Shown piece by piece: positions 50,452 to 64,000 of a stretch of 64,000 nt of DNA. Every line of letters starts with the position of its first letter. Positions within the stretch are counted from its first letter, which is position 1. A program made the position numbers and the translations under genes. The notes beneath the pieces were generated by a model that was given only the letters and a program-made list of their open reading frames with translations, was not told where the DNA came from and searched no databases. The stretch comes from Vespa crabro (Eukaryota; Arthropoda; Insecta; Hymenoptera; Vespidae): contig NC_060960.1 of assembly GCF_910589235.1 (NCBI RefSeq), positions 4,251,839 to 4,315,838 on the forward strand, read 5' to 3'.

Positions 50452-53113
50452 AAATTTCAAAAAAGAAAGAAAGACACAGGAATATACTTCGTCTATCCTT
50501 TCATTTTTTAATAGAATTCCTAAATACTTGAGAAAGGACACTTCAGTTCGCAAACGTTCTTTTCTATTACGAAAGAAACGAAAAATGACACTTTTTTTAA
50601 TGACACGTGACGATAACAATGATGACGACGACGAAGACGAGCGTGCCGTGCCTCGACCGAGGAAAGCGCCGGGCAAACAGCGCTCTTGGCTTTGCCGCGA
50701 TGTTCGCTCCCTCGTCTGTTCACTCGTCTCTTCGACTCGACGACCCCGCTGACTGCCTTTCCATTCCACTCGTTTCACCGTCTCCCCATCTCTCCTCATC
50801 CTCCACCAACAGACCTGGGGCTAGCCCCAGCCGGATACCACTCTAACTCCCCACCATTGCTGATCCTCGCCATTACTGTCCCCTCTTTTCTCTCTATACT
50901 TCTCCCCACTATCATTCTTGGCACCTCATAGGCGTAGATTTTGCATCGTCTCGACGCCATCTACTCCGAACTAAACTTGACGGTACCTTGAAGGAGTAAT
51001 AAAAATGATTATTTTCTTTTTTCTCATATATTTAAAACATTAGTATTCTGAAAGTGATCCTTTTGATATTTGAATAATGTTCACAAACCTAAATGACAAA
51101 TGTTTGTATTAATATCTACAAGTTCTGAAAGAAAAAATTCATTTCCTTTTCTAATTAATCCGTTATATGATACATTCGAGATTCATTATAAAATTATAAT
51201 AAATTCTTCAATTTAATTTAATTTAAAATCATTCCACATGTTTAAGCTACGCCAATGTTCGCTCCTATTTGTCTGCCTTCACCGGCGCACGTTCTTCTCC
51301 CCACTATTTCTCTACCCGCCCACAGCCGACTAGTAAGCGAGAGTATTCTTAACGCGTACACACACGCGCGGTCCACGACGCACGCGCGCTTCTTCCAGTA
51401 GCGTATATGTGCCTGGACAACACTTTCGAGCGGTCAAAAATAATTCTTGTTGGACAAGAGGAGAGACACTTTCGACGCTCTCAAAACGAGATCTCACTTT
51501 CTCTGCTGGTCGTTTCATCGAATCTCATTACTAAGAACAGATTAATCATATTTTAAACAATGACCCATTTTTAATATGTTTGGTATTTTAAAGATAAAAT
51601 TGATGACTAAAGAAATATATACACCCTACAGGTGTATCTCGAGATTTACAAGCTGTTCACCCTCCTTTTTATCACCCCTCCTTCATTACTCAAATTATCC
51701 GCACCATGCGATCACCCTTTCGTAACTCCATTGGTGTGAATCGCATGTATAAACTTGATGCCTGTGGCGATAATTACCGACCACATAATCCCAAACTGAA
51801 TAGCCTTGTGACGTACACCTCCAAATTATCTCTATGTCATTCATCATAATGTTATATACGTGCTGTTCAAAATCAATTATATACTTCATTTGAAAATATT
51901 CTATAACCGTTGAAAAGAAAAAATACTAGAAAGAATATTTTCGATCGTTTATCTAAACTAGTTAAAAATCTCCCTGTAATTCTGATTTTCCATAGTCTTA
52001 AAAATGTCTATTGTTAATTCAAAATACAAGAGTTTATTTACAAATATCACTTAATTTATACTATCCTTTATTTATGTTATGATATTTACGATAAAATATG
52101 TTTTCGATCGCTTATGGATCTACACCATCAATACGATGAAAAAAATAACAGCAGACATCGTCCTTTTTATACAGGGTATACGATTCGAATGACACGTTAC
52201 TGTTGAAGCGTCTTGCGCATGCTCATTCGAATAACGGTGCGAAGAAAGTCCGAGATATTAGACAATGGATAGGTTTGCTCGGGATAGCTTTGAAAGTTGC
52301 CGACGTGAAATATAAATGAGATTACGTCACATGTTTATGATAATTTGCTTTTTCTCTGTGTGTCGAGTTTCCCGACGTTGTGAAAAAAAATTTGCTTTGG
52401 TTAACCTACGAATATAAAAAAAAGCTTAACTTCGAAAGCTATCGTTTCAAAAACTGACAAATATATTTAATTTATTATCGAATTCGATAGAGAAAGAGAA
52501 AACATGAGTGACATATTTCAGTTACGATTTACATTCAATAAGACGATAATACCTATCGCGTATGGTGGTAAAGTATATGTAGCTTGCTTCTCATAGCTTT
52601 ACCAGAACGTGTATAATTCTTCTGTTTATCGTTTGAATTCATAATAAAATTGAAAAGGAGAAGGAGAAATTGATAATCGTTCTTTAAATCACACAACATT
52701 TGTGTAAATAAATATTCTACTCGCGTTATCAAAAAATTCCTTCGTCGACAGAGATAGGTCTGACTCGGTGTCTATGAACTTATAAAATTATAAGATAACA
52801 CGATGTCATTTTATATTGAGTAATATTTCAATATGAAAATAATACCTCTTTTATTTTTAAATTTCTTGTTTTTTCTTCTTTGTCGAAGATATCAATGTCG
52901 ATAATAGAATTTTCTGTCGAGACGATGGCTGGTACACTCATTCGGAGAGCAAAGAGAAAGCCATTTTCATTGTTCAACAACGACCTCTAGCGCGATATTT
53001 TTAAACGTATACGCGCCATTTATTTTGAGATTCGAATGTGAACTTTTGGCGCCATCTTCTTATCACATTTAAAATGCTTGAATAGGAAATAAAAAAATGT
53101 CAATTTTTTTTTT

Positions 53114-53156
<43 letters not shown>

Positions 53157-55080
53157 AATTTTATCAAGCTATTAAAAATAACTCGTAAAAAACCATTTAT
53201 CTTAGATAAAATATAAAAATAGATAATTCACATTAAGCTTTAATTCTAATGCCTTTTTCTTATAGGAGAAAAATAACAAAATAATTAACAAGAAGCATTT
53301 TATTTTAGCTCTGATCGTGAGACATTGAAGATAGTTGTTCATTAAAAATAAGAAAACGTGGAGGCTGTCCGTTGCCTCGAACGATCAGAAAAATGATGTC
53401 AGCGATAAGTCAGGTTACTGCTTTTTTCTCTCATTTTATTTACGATGACGTCACCGTCGAAACGGTCGATTATTCGTATGCAGCGTGAGCCGGAATGATC
53501 GTGGTCTTTCGTGCTAAGCAAAATCAAGTTCCAACGACATCAGAATTTGTATACGAATGGTCTGTTCTCGATCTATCAAATGATCTTTTTACTTCATGCT
53601 TATATTCTTTCTCGATATGTAGATTAATCGGACATTAAAGGAGAAAATCTTCAAAGTCAAATCAATCGAGTGGAAATAGTTAAACTATTTCTATACATAA
53701 GCGGCATAGAACGTCGTCATCGATGCATCCGCCATACTAAGTTATTACCATAAACAACGATTCTTGCGGTGAAGCTGTTGGCAATCATCATGGTAACGTG
53801 GGCGACAGGAAAGAAATAAAAAAGGTACGAACCGACGAGAAGATTTCATCGATAACAATTCCACGAAATCGTGACTTACAATTTAAATATTTTTAACGAT
53901 GTTACATTAATTTTTATAAATAATATGATAAGAAAAAGATAACGAATAATAAATCAAAAACAAACTGCCTTATCTTATTTCATTCCATAATAATAAAAGA
54001 AAAAAGTGTTTCGATATAATTTTTAATCAGTTTGAAACAACACAAAAATTAATTTTAAACACGTTCGAATAAGCGTCCTTGATTTTGAATCGTAAGCGTC
54101 ACAAGGATCATGCCTTGATTGTATGCAAGACGTAAACGGATGCGTCCCTGCATATAGAAGTACGACTTCCGTGAATGCACTGACCAGACAGACTGTGCCC
54201 GCGCTTTTCCGATAGGTACTTTAAGCGCACCTGCGTTTACGTGACAAAATATTTTCACGAAAAGAAAAAACAAAAAAAAGGAAATATCAAATCTACGTGA
54301 CTGTTACATCTTTGTACCGCGTCAAAGTAAACTGAAAGTTAAATTTGCAAGTGAAGGGTGTTAAATTTTACATTCAATGGCTAATTATCTTACGCGTAGA
54401 TAGTTTGGGTTCTTCAAATAGGGATAACAGACTTCCAACAGATATAGGTAGACTCATCAAATCTGTGTATAAAGTTTTAAACGTGCGAGAATACATTATA
54501 AAGTTAATGAAAATTAAATTTAATTAGATATTTAAAATTGTATGTGTATATCTCTGTATCTACCTATGTATATACATATGATACTTAATTTATCGATATA
54601 ACAAAGACTATAGTTATTAATTAATATGATATCGTTACTGATACTATAATCTAAAGATTATTAAAAATTCACTGATAATTAAAGTATATCATTATTATCA
54701 TCAATTTAATTAAATTTTTTTACATTATGACTACCATAATAAAAAAATTTTCATTAATAATTCTCATTAATGATGTATTACTAAAATAATACATCTGTAT
54801 AACTAAAGATTATGCCAAATTTAAACGTAATAGATTAAAAAATAATAACAGAAAACGAGGGAAAATAAAGACGAAGAGTCTTGTCCAAATTTTGAGAATG
54901 AAAGAAGAGAATAAAATCAAAGAAAAAGGCAATGAGCGAACACCTGACGGGCGCTTATGCTACACTCGCGTTCGCGCATGCGTGCATGCGTGCGTTTCGT
55001 GGCGTGTATCGGCGAACTCCCGCGAATGTAGGCTCAAGTGGATACAACCAGTTCTAGACTGACGGCCACTGCGGTGTCTC
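50450..55080. other. Intergenic region between divergent genes
   Basis: No credible protein-coding frame. GC-rich, CpG-containing blocks lie at about 50600-50930 and 51250-51480. The rest is AT-rich, with an (AT)n run at 53117-53153. The phosphatase (minus) and the LD-motif gene (plus) appear to be transcribed away from this interval, so it probably contains both promoters. Confidence 0.4.
53117..53153. repeat. (AT)n microsatellite
   Basis: An uninterrupted AT run after a poly(T) stretch. Confidence 0.95.
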
Positions 55081-55257
55081 TCAGTGAAACGTCTTCTTGA
55101 TCGCGATCCATCGATCCGTCGATCCGATCTTACTTAATCTATCTTGTGACACGCGATCAAGAGGAAAAACGAAAAAAAAACGAAACGAAAAAATTAGTCG
55201 AATCGTCGGTGTGTCGTTTCAACAAAATCAAATTGGGATTAGTTCCTTTCTCGCGAG
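55081..55257 (+). promoter_or_regulatory. Candidate initiator and untranslated first exon of the LD-motif gene
   Basis: TCAGT at 55081-55085 matches the arthropod initiator consensus, and a GC-richer CpG-containing stretch lies just upstream. About 175 bases downstream TCGCGAG|GTGAGA at 55257 is a good donor. The stretch has no long open frame, as expected for a 5' leader. The next plus-strand acceptor supported by coding sequence is at 62014. The link between them is inferred. Confidence 0.35.
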
Positions 55258-56924
55258 GTGAGAAATAATCTTAGATTCATAAATCTATAAGTAATTAATC
55301 TGCAAGATTCGATTCATTGTTATACCACCTCTGATTTATCATTTATATCATTAATTGTATTCCTTTGCTACAAGAAACTCATTATCTTTCATTATTTTCT
55401 AAATTTGGCTAATTTTTATTTAGTACGAAGCAATATGCGTAAAATTGAAATCAATTCTGTCTGTTCATCGTTCATTTAATGAATTTTTAATCGATTTTAT
55501 GATCTTTGTCAAATTAAAAAGGAAATACATATAATTCGGAAGTCGGCCAATTCTTTCGAATGCCATAATTTATCAACTAACTGGTATTGTCATTATTATC
55601 ATAATTATTAATAAAACTTTAGAAATTAATTATATTCTCAGAAAAATCTTCGATGTTTTTAATTTGAAATGAAGTATTTAAATATCAATTCAACGTTTAT
55701 TGACGTGGTCTGTCAATGTACACTGTACAATGATTAGTCTCTTCACGATCAAAAAAGAACATCTTAGCGGTTTCAAGTACTCGTAAACAGTGGATGGCAT
55801 TATGCTACATGTGTCATTATTTAACGCGTGGTGATCCTTTTTTTATATTTAAATCCAACTAAGCATATAACCGGTATCTATAGTTGATTTCTGTAGCTTC
55901 GTTATTTCATATAATTTAAAAATAATTCATTAACAAACATAAAAGTGTAGAAAATAAATATATCACACGTATGGTAGCTTCACGACGATAAGTATCAAAC
56001 ATTCTTATTGAAATACGTAATCCGAAGACCAAACGATCCAAGCGATCCAAGCGATCCAAACGATTCTTTTTCTTGGATAGGTGGAAGGTCAAATTTCTCT
56101 TTGTATTTTTATAGAGTTTTTACCTATGTATAGCTCGTTCCACAGGTTTTCGTAACTATGAACGCGTGCCCATCAAAACGGCAACTATTTACGTTTCTCT
56201 TTATCGTCTTTGATTTTTTTTTTTTAATAGAAATATTAAATATAACAAAGTTCGTACATTACACAATAAATCATCGAATCGCTACAAACACATATTGATA
56301 TGAGATAGAAAAGAAAAGTTTTTTGGTTCCAATATAAAAATGAAAATGAATAATGTAAACTTTTGTGTAGCGGGGTAAATGGGACGTTGAAGGACGAAAG
56401 CAAGAGCAAAAATAGGCATAACGCCAAAAAGCTGCTGGTACGAAACTTTGTGCGACTACTACCACTAGCTAACAAGACAAGAATAGATTCAGGTTCGCCG
56501 ATGTAGTTTCGTGATTTTATACGACTCTAGGTCTTTTTTTCACGAAATATGAACGAATGAAATATGCGCGTAGAATTTTTTTTAAATGTAATTATCTTAA
56601 AAAATATTTACATTTATATATGCGAACATAAACATGTATTATATATAGAGAACTCGATTATTAAACAAGCAAATATCTTGCAAAATAATTAAATAATGCC
56701 ATATTTCGTGGATATATCAACAAATAAATAATTAATTAATTGATAATAGTACATTAAATTATAAATATGAGAAATAATAGAATGACAAGTAGCTCCCTTA
56801 AGATCTTGTGAATTTTATGAATTTTATGATTCGATAATCCTACGAATAACTACGCAAAACACAGAAAATCTCTAACTTATGTTAGGTGAGAGTGTTATAT
56901 TTATGCGGATCAAACAAAGAACGA

Positions 56925-57045
56925 AGATCGGTGGCCAACGGTTGGAGGAGGGTAAGATGGCGGCGCGAGAGAAGAAAGAGATAAAAAGGAGATGAGACGA
57001 GATTCCGGGCGCCGCCGGTTGGTCAGGCAGCTCGTCACCCACGTA
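56925..57045. promoter_or_regulatory. GC-rich block containing AAGATGGCGGCG
   Basis: The block contains AAGATGGCGGCG, which matches the YY1/Pleiohomeotic-type core (GATGGC/AAGATGGCGGC), and a GGGCGCCGCCGG palindromic stretch, within otherwise AT-rich DNA. A regulatory element or an alternative promoter is plausible; no coding evidence. Confidence 0.35.
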
Positions 57046-57056
57046 ATGTCATACGT

Positions 57057-57057
<1 letters not shown>

Positions 57058-57121
<64 letters not shown>

Positions 57122-57124
57122 TTA
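57058..57124. repeat. Long (AT)n microsatellite
   Basis: An AT run of roughly 65 bases with single-base interruptions, directly next to the GC-rich block. Confidence 0.95.
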
Positions 57125-60100
57125 TACCTATATAGTTAGTTCTCGTTTTACGAATGATCAGCTTCAAGATTTCTCTTATATGACATAATATCAAAAATAT
57201 TTATCTTTTATTTAACACAATTAAACTTTTTAATAAAAAAAAAATATATTATCAAAAATAAAAGACACGTTTACTGAATTAGGTCTGTAGGAAATGTAAA
57301 TTTTCATTTTGTTGTGTGTTTATTTACTTTACAGAAAATGTTTATTTTACAGAAAAAGAATAGTAAAAAATTAATTCGTCAAATCGCGAACTATCTATAT
57401 TCTATAGTATATTCGTAGAATTATTACATATTATTTTTTCCTGAAAGTAGTAATTGAAGTAGTAATATTTCCAGATTTTACATTTGAAAACTATTTTTCA
57501 ATAGTTATTATTCGTTTGCTAATTTTAATTGTACTTTTGCAATTTTTTCGAAATCACATTTTTTCAAATTAATTTTTATAAAATCATTTAAATCGTTAAC
57601 TTTCTAATTTGTGGAAAATAACTAAAAGCAGATATTTTATCACATTAAATTGTTAATTAAATTAAAGCAAACAATAATTCTAATCTTCATTTTCATCTGA
57701 TGAAAGATGCCAACTATCTTTATCTTATCAAATAAATAAGAAGGAACCAAAAGAAAAAAATCATACTGTCTTCTATTCATGTAATAGAGTATTTATTCAC
57801 TTAGAAGAATATTAAGAATTTCTTTCCGTCTGAGTTACTATGGGATCAAGAGGGGAACGAAATCGCGTTTTGACAGAGTTCGCCATACTAACCTTGGGAT
57901 CTCTTAGGTTCTCTTCCCTTCGGGCATTGAGGAAATTCGATATAGCAGAATGTTAACAGAGAGAAAGCTAAGGTTATAGATGCTCGATCTATTAGTAACC
58001 AAACGCAAGGTCGTCTTTCGAAAACTACGTTCAAGTTACGCGTGTGAAGTAACTTAAATGGGGCGTATCGTAATTATATTTATTAAGGAATAGAAAGATC
58101 GACGATTAAAGTTCATTACAAGACCAACAGAAATTTAATAAATTGCTTAACAAACCATCTAACGACTTTATTAGACGAACATAGAAAGATTTTGTGATGA
58201 TTTTTAATGAATTTAATTAATTGTAGTCATTCGATACGATTTATAATTAAAACATGGTCAATTATTTTAATTATTTAACCTAAAATGTATTATATCAAGA
58301 ATGTATTACTAATAGACGATCGTTGTCAAATATAGAAAGATTAAATTGAACTAAATAAATATAACAGTGTTAATCATCAATGAAGACTATCTATTAGTCA
58401 GTTCTTCATGATCGGACATGTGTTCTCTCGAACGTCAACCGAAATTTAATTAGCCCGATCGAACGGCTATGTGATCGTTCGTATTCCATGTAATTCTCCT
58501 ACTCGTGCCGTTGTTCACACTTCCATATTGGATAATCGCTTCCTTTATAAGAACATAAATTTTTTTTTGACTTAAAGAAATATTTCTAACGATTTGTCTA
58601 TTGGTTAGTCTTTGGAAATTTTAATAGCAAAATTTTATTATCTATGATTCATTAAATTGTATCATTAAACTAAATTATTTTAAAATACATGTAATCTATT
58701 GCACGATCGTTATCGTAAAACGTTTTATATGTGCATAAATTATCGATATCGCAAACCGAAGTTGAAACTGTTTTATACTTTCATTAGTTTTAAATTCTCA
58801 AGGTATGTTTAAATTTCTGAATTCATGAAAAAGCCAGTGGTATATAAACATGACTCATACCATCTCTTTTATGTCATAAAATTAACAAACGTTCTGATGC
58901 TGCAAAAAAATTAACGATAAAATTAAAGAAGACGGAATGAAAGTAATACAATGAAGTGAACACTATTGATTTTGTTGTACGTTTCCATTTTCCATTGGTG
59001 ATAACAACCTTGTCAACATAACTATCGAGAAGGTTGTATATATTATGTACATACTAACGATTGCAAAAGAACGAAGGTTCATTTTTATGAAATGCGTGAC
59101 AAATAGAGCCTTGATTACATTTGCAAATATAAATTGCAAAAGCATGTCGATATTATAAATGGCGTAGAATAATGATTTTAAATGTCTATCGTGTTTCTAG
59201 TCTCGCGATCCTAAATACGATATACCTACGCTTTTATCTTTCTTGTATATCATTCGAAGTCTGAGATCGAAAGAAAAGATAAAGGTGCAATTTGGCAGTC
59301 TCTTTTGAACGAAAACAAGCCATAAATCCATTGAATCATTGGCCGATTCCCTGAAGAACAAAGAATATAATTTAATCAAAAAAAGAATATAACTATTAAA
59401 CACTTTTCGCCAAAACTTATAATGACAAATATATCCTCGAAACAAACGCAATCACAGTCATCGTCATTTTGATTAACGCGCAGACCTTGAGTCACAATCC
59501 ACAATGTCACCAAGACTGTAACTCGTTGTTAACGATGTGCTTAAAAGCGGTTACATCGTAGTTGACAATGGCGTAATCACGGAGACTCTTCAATTTATCA
59601 TATTTGTTAATGTCTAATAGCTGATCGATCAATTCTGCTTAAATCTATACTGGATGATTGTTTCTTTATAGAATAATCATAAACAATATTTCCAATTCGA
59701 GATATTAATAAACATATTTAAATATTTTCTTGTAATAAAAAATGCTCATTAAATTGATAATTTATTAATAAATTGAATTCGATGTTGAAATATTAAATAA
59801 TTCCACCTTGTGTTCGGAATTTTAAATAAAAAAAAAAAAAAAAAACAAATTGCATAAGAATATTTTTTAATAAAATAATATGAAGAACTTCGCTTATGAA
59901 AATTTAATCTTTTCTTCATAATGATTACGCCACTGTATTGTAAATATCATTCAAATGAGTGAGGGAGAGTGATCGAATAATTACGTATATTCTATATTTG
60001 TACATATTTACATATATATGCACATACATATATAACATGCGTACAAAACATCATCGGTCGACTTTGAATGAGAGTTTAATCTTGAGATGATCTACGAAGA

Positions 60101-62044
60101 AATTTTCGGAGATAACCTTTGCAACGTCAGGCCTTTAAGTGGTCACGAGGACGATTTGTCTATCTTTCTCGTTCTCCTAACAGTGGCGTATAGGAGGATT
60201 AAAGTGTTTTTAACGATCTACTATGAACGCGTGTACATACTCAAACATACTCTTGTTAACAACTCGTTAACTACTCGTAAATCTACGTCAAAAAAGAAGA
60301 CAGACTGAGAAGGACCTCCTCTCAATACCACGAAAGAATATCTTGATCCCCCAATGACCTCGGATCAACATAAACAATATGACTTATTCTAATCTTTTGG
60401 TTCGTTCACCATCTCCTACAAATTAAATCTATCGTGTTATTTAATTAGATTCAAAAGATTAGTAGATCGTTTGGATGATTACGAAAAATAAAATATTATA
60501 TAACTTTTTGAGCGAACTTCTTTCGATGTTCAAAGAATAAATGAGAAAAATTACGACGAGATTTTATTCAGGAAGATAAATCTGAATTAATAGAAACGAG
60601 ATATTATCGAAGAGAAAGATCAGAAAAGCACAATGATCTTTCGCGATTTTATGACGACAACGAAATAGAAAAAAAAAAAAAATAAACAAGAAAGGTGATT
60701 GAAAAAATCATGGATTTCGTGAGGAAATTTCATCATTTGTTCACATCTATAACGAGCTCGTTGATTATTAAGAGTTCCGTCCAGCTTTTAGGCCAATTCG
60801 TAGTAAGAAGTCGTTTCAGCGGAGATCGTAGGAGCTCGTTCAAGCGAACGATTCTTAGTGGTCGATTCTCGGAAAGGCTCCTTGGCCCCTTGGCCCCATT
60901 CGTATCGGTGCCTCAGCCGGAATAAACAAGACGTTTGGCGTTTCTCGAGGAAATAGCATCCAGTCAGCTAAATTCTCCCGCATCGTTGCCCAATATACCA
61001 TGAGATGCTTTATTTTCGTGGAGAAAGTCGATCACCATTTAAACTTAGGTGGAAAATCATAATATGATCCTCTTGAACTTTGTAAAAATATACCATATAC
61101 TTTCTATATAATACGGTACATGTTATTTTATTTAGAAATTAATGATTTGTTACTTTTACTAATGAATTTCTACTAATAAATGTACGTACAAAAGAATAAA
61201 GGTATATAAGATAGAAAAAAGTATTTTAGTATAGCTATAAAATCACGAATTACCATGTAAAATGGAAGTATTAATTAAATTAAAGTGGCAGATTAAAAAT
61301 TAACTTTGAAATTTGATCTAGGTTGATATCAAAATTTTATTAAAACTTGGCAAACTATTCGAAATAGTGCGAGGATTACGTTTCAAAGTGTAATATAGAT
61401 TCTAGGAACGATATTTTTATAATTTATAGAAATACAGATATTTGTTAAACGATAATGGCATTACATTAAGAGAAAAGATTACAGTAATGTACGATTACAT
61501 TAATAGAAAACAAGCTACGAATCGACTTGCTTAGATAAATTGTAAATAATTATGTGAATACTTGCAAATTTTGTTAGAGCTGGAAAAATGTTATTACGAC
61601 CCACACGAATGTCGATGTCCTGCGTTACGAACACAACGTGCTATAGGTAAACCGGCTCCGAACTAAAGTTCCTACACCACACCCGTAGATCCAATTCCTA
61701 TGCATTTATCGTTTTGAATATATGCAAGCTTCTATAAATAGATAAAGCTTTCTATTGAACGCTTATATCTATAAAATATTAAAGAGAGATTATCCAAGAT
61801 AATCTACATTACTGATAAATTAAAATTACGAGGCTTGATAAAATTTATTAAAACTTTCAAATATTTCTGAATATCTTAATCTAATTTATTCTTAAAAATT
61901 ATATATAATAATGATTATTATATTCTTACATCTTGAATATTATATTTAATAAATTTATGATTTAAAAATATTCAATGTTGATTTCATTAAATAAATCTAT
62001 CAATGTTAATTTAGGTATCGTGAGGTAGGGCTACAAGGAACGCG

Positions 62045-62737
62045 ATGTCAACGGCTGTAAGGGAGAGGACGAGCACGCACACCAGTAGAAAGATCGTGAG
62101 TCATGGCGGTCCTATATCTGGCCAAAGCCACGGCGCAGTCACGGCCGGCAGTCTCGAAAACAATTTAGGTAACAATTTAAACATGACACTAGACAATGTA
62201 ATTCTATATGTTTAGTTTTTAATCGAATGATTGACGTTTCTTAAAAATTGCCATCCATACGGCGAATTTGATCGGCCATTTTCGAAATTGCATTGAAATC
62301 TCTACCGTCGAAGAAATGTCTTGCTTCTATGCATTACCAATCGTAGTCGTTATCGTCATCGTTCGCCTTTCTAATCTCGTAGCGTCGAGCATGCACCAAT
62401 AATAGCAACGCTCGACATTTTATTCTCGTCGTTTACTTTTGTCATCCCACTCACTTTTCCTTCTTTGTGAAATACGTATAAGAACTAATGTAAATCAGTC
62501 ACTTTACTAATGCATTTTATATACTAATGTACATTAATATTAATAATTATACTTATTAATCATTTGAAAGTATTAGCATAAATCACTCTTTCGACGATTT
62601 CATCGAAATCAAAATACGAGAATATTTTTTAACTAGATGAATTAACGAAAATAATTTCACTTTGAATAAAATAATACCTTTTAATGAAGTTAGTCACGTC
62701 CAGAGTGTCTTCGTACGTTTCTAGAGAAGTAAGGAAA

Positions 62738-62773
<36 letters not shown>

Positions 62774-63324
62774 GTGCCACATTAAACGACACTTTTCGAA
62801 CAATTTCAGATGCACTTCTCGAGGATCTTCAGACTAGCGTCTCGAGAAGTGCCACTCCAAGTCGAAGTGGAAGAGCTCTCTCGCCTCAAGTCGAATACCG
62901 TGTGGCTGCGAATCCAACCAGAGTAGTCACCGAGGGCAGGTGAGTCTTTTCATAAAAGATTACATTTCTTTCCTAACATAACGCATGGTATGTGATATCA
63001 AAAACAATAATTGAAGAAACTCAAAAAAAAAACTTTTTTAAGAATAATAATTTTTATTCAATTAATAATGTATAAATTTTAAACGCGTTTATCATCGATT
63101 CTACGATTTCGCGTTTAACAATATAAGAATGAAACTAATAAAAGAAATTAGAAGTATAGAATGTAATAATTATTACAAGAAATAATTATAAAAAATAAAC
63201 TTTCAGGACTGTATCACCAACACGCTCTACCAAAACAACCACTGAAAAATTTGTGAGTACAGTTCCTAGTGGTGTGCCCAGTAATATACCAGGTTTAGAA
63301 CTTCTCGATGCAGAACTCCAAAAT
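62045..63324 (+). CDS. LD-motif adaptor-like protein, paxillin-family candidate (5' part only)
   Basis: Three coding exons join in phase: 62045-62168 (phase 1), 62810-62939 (phase 2) and 63207-63324 (phase 0). They give 124 residues, and the gene continues past the window. The first exon is preceded by an acceptor at 62014 and 30 bases of leader. The split codon gives LENNLDALLEDLQ, an LD motif like those that paxillin, Hic-5 and leupaxin use to bind FAK and vinculin. A weaker LD-like LELLDAELQ closes the last exon. Between them the sequence is Ser/Thr/Arg-rich and probably disordered. LIM domains would be expected downstream but are not in the window, so the family call rests on one short motif. 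The protein could be another cytoskeletal scaffold with an LD motif. Confidence 0.6.
62739..62773. repeat. CT microsatellite just before an exon
   Basis: A CT tract within the intron ending at 62809. It sits about 40 bases before the acceptor and may count as part of an extended pyrimidine tract. Confidence 0.9.
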
Positions 63325-64000
63325 GTAAGAATTAATATTTTATGATTGATAACGATATTAATCATATTAGTAAGATAGATTATGCAATATTAAAAAAAAA
63401 TTTTTGACCTTCTCAAAACTTGCACAATGATCATTCATTTTAAACTTAAACGTTTCGTTAGAATGAAATCAAATGTATCATCTAACGACGACAAAAAAAC
63501 GAAAGAAAGAAAACAGAAAGAAACGCGTATGGTAACTACAAATTAACATACTGGTATCCACTATTTCCTCGTCTCCATGAAACTCTAGAGATATTAATAT
63601 AAGTTAAAGCGAAAAAAGAAACTACAAGAGCATCGAATATTATTAAATTCATATATTACATTTAAACGAAGTAATGCGTACTTAAACGAAAATTAAAAAA
63701 ATGATTATCAACAAATTTTCATTCAATTCAGAAATATTCATTTCAGAAATGAACATCATTGTCAAAAATTTAATTATTTTATTGTAATAAAAATAGAACT
63801 GAACTTAAGCTCATAATAAACGAATGATCTAATTATCCAAAATTAATTTTTGTATCTAAAAAATTAGATTATATAATGTAAAACTAATAATATAACGTAT
63901 AGTAGTGTAAATAAGTAAAAGTATAACTTACATTTAACAAATATTAACCTTCGAATATTAAGAAATATTTAATTTTGTGTCAGAAAAAAAAATAAGATTT
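63325..64000 (+). other. Intron of the LD-motif gene running off the window
   Basis: AT-rich sequence after the donor AAAAT|GTAAGA. No further exon is seen before the end of the window. Confidence 0.6.

Larger units (their letters stand above)
55258..62014 (+). other. Probable first intron of the LD-motif gene
   Basis: AT-rich DNA with an (AT)n run at 57058-57124 and a GC-rich block at 56925-57045. The short frames at 60087-60308 and 60695-60925 (plus) show no recognisable domain and lack flanking exons. I see no coding feature I can support. Confidence 0.35.

Noticed and set aside
50416..50931. Several overlapping 60-127 codon frames on both strands.
   Set aside because: They arise from GC-rich and homopolymer sequence, are low in complexity and lack splice partners.
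52165..52200. ATACAGGGTATACG, similar to mariner-type transposon ends.
   Set aside because: No matching inverted end was found within a reasonable distance.
60695..60925. 76-codon plus-strand frame with an ATG.
   Set aside because: No domain, no flanking exon and ordinary length for a chance frame in a GC-richer patch.

Overview
The window looks like AT-rich insect nuclear DNA with intron-bearing genes, long introns, many (CT)n/(GA)n and (AT)n microsatellites and CAG/GGA triplet tracts. A bee or other hymenopteran is my best guess, but that is an inference from composition and gene content. All gene models were joined by hand from open frames, splice dinucleotides and codon phase; no search was run.

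Layout. (1) 321-4648, plus strand: a complete six-exon Yellow/MRJP-family gene, closest to yellow itself (434 residues). (2) 4670-9826: mostly AT-rich intergenic DNA with two GC-rich palindrome-bearing islands and a stem-loop. (3) 9829-12856, plus strand: a five-exon gene whose phases close perfectly (307 residues) and whose product I do not recognise. It has a recurring S-L-x-R-(M/I)-(L/F) motif and a possible cassette exon carrying a fourth, weaker copy. (4) 16877-49111, minus strand: a receptor tyrosine phosphatase of the Ptp10D/Ptp4E (R3) type. It has a signal-peptide exon at 49025-49111, a roughly 22 kb first intron, 12 exons encoding about 12 fibronectin-III domains, one transmembrane exon, three exons covering the single catalytic domain and a 32-base last coding exon. 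It is convergent with gene 3, and its 3' UTR probably lies between 13.1 and 16.9 kb. (5) 49.1-55 kb: GC-richer and triplet-repeat DNA upstream of the phosphatase, then a candidate initiator and 5' UTR exon near 55.08 kb for the next gene. (6) 62045-63324, plus strand: the first three coding exons of a gene that runs off the window. It has an LD motif like that of paxillin-family adaptors.

Nothing indicates an operon-like system. Yellow is a secreted cuticle/pigmentation protein. The phosphatase is a cell-surface signalling receptor. The LD-motif protein, if paxillin-like, would be a focal-adhesion scaffold. The most novel item is gene 3. Secondary items are the ETS-site inverted repeat in yellow intron 1, the candidate nested ORFs and GC-rich islands in the phosphatase intron, a short MITE-like element and a 3 x 49 bp tandem repeat.
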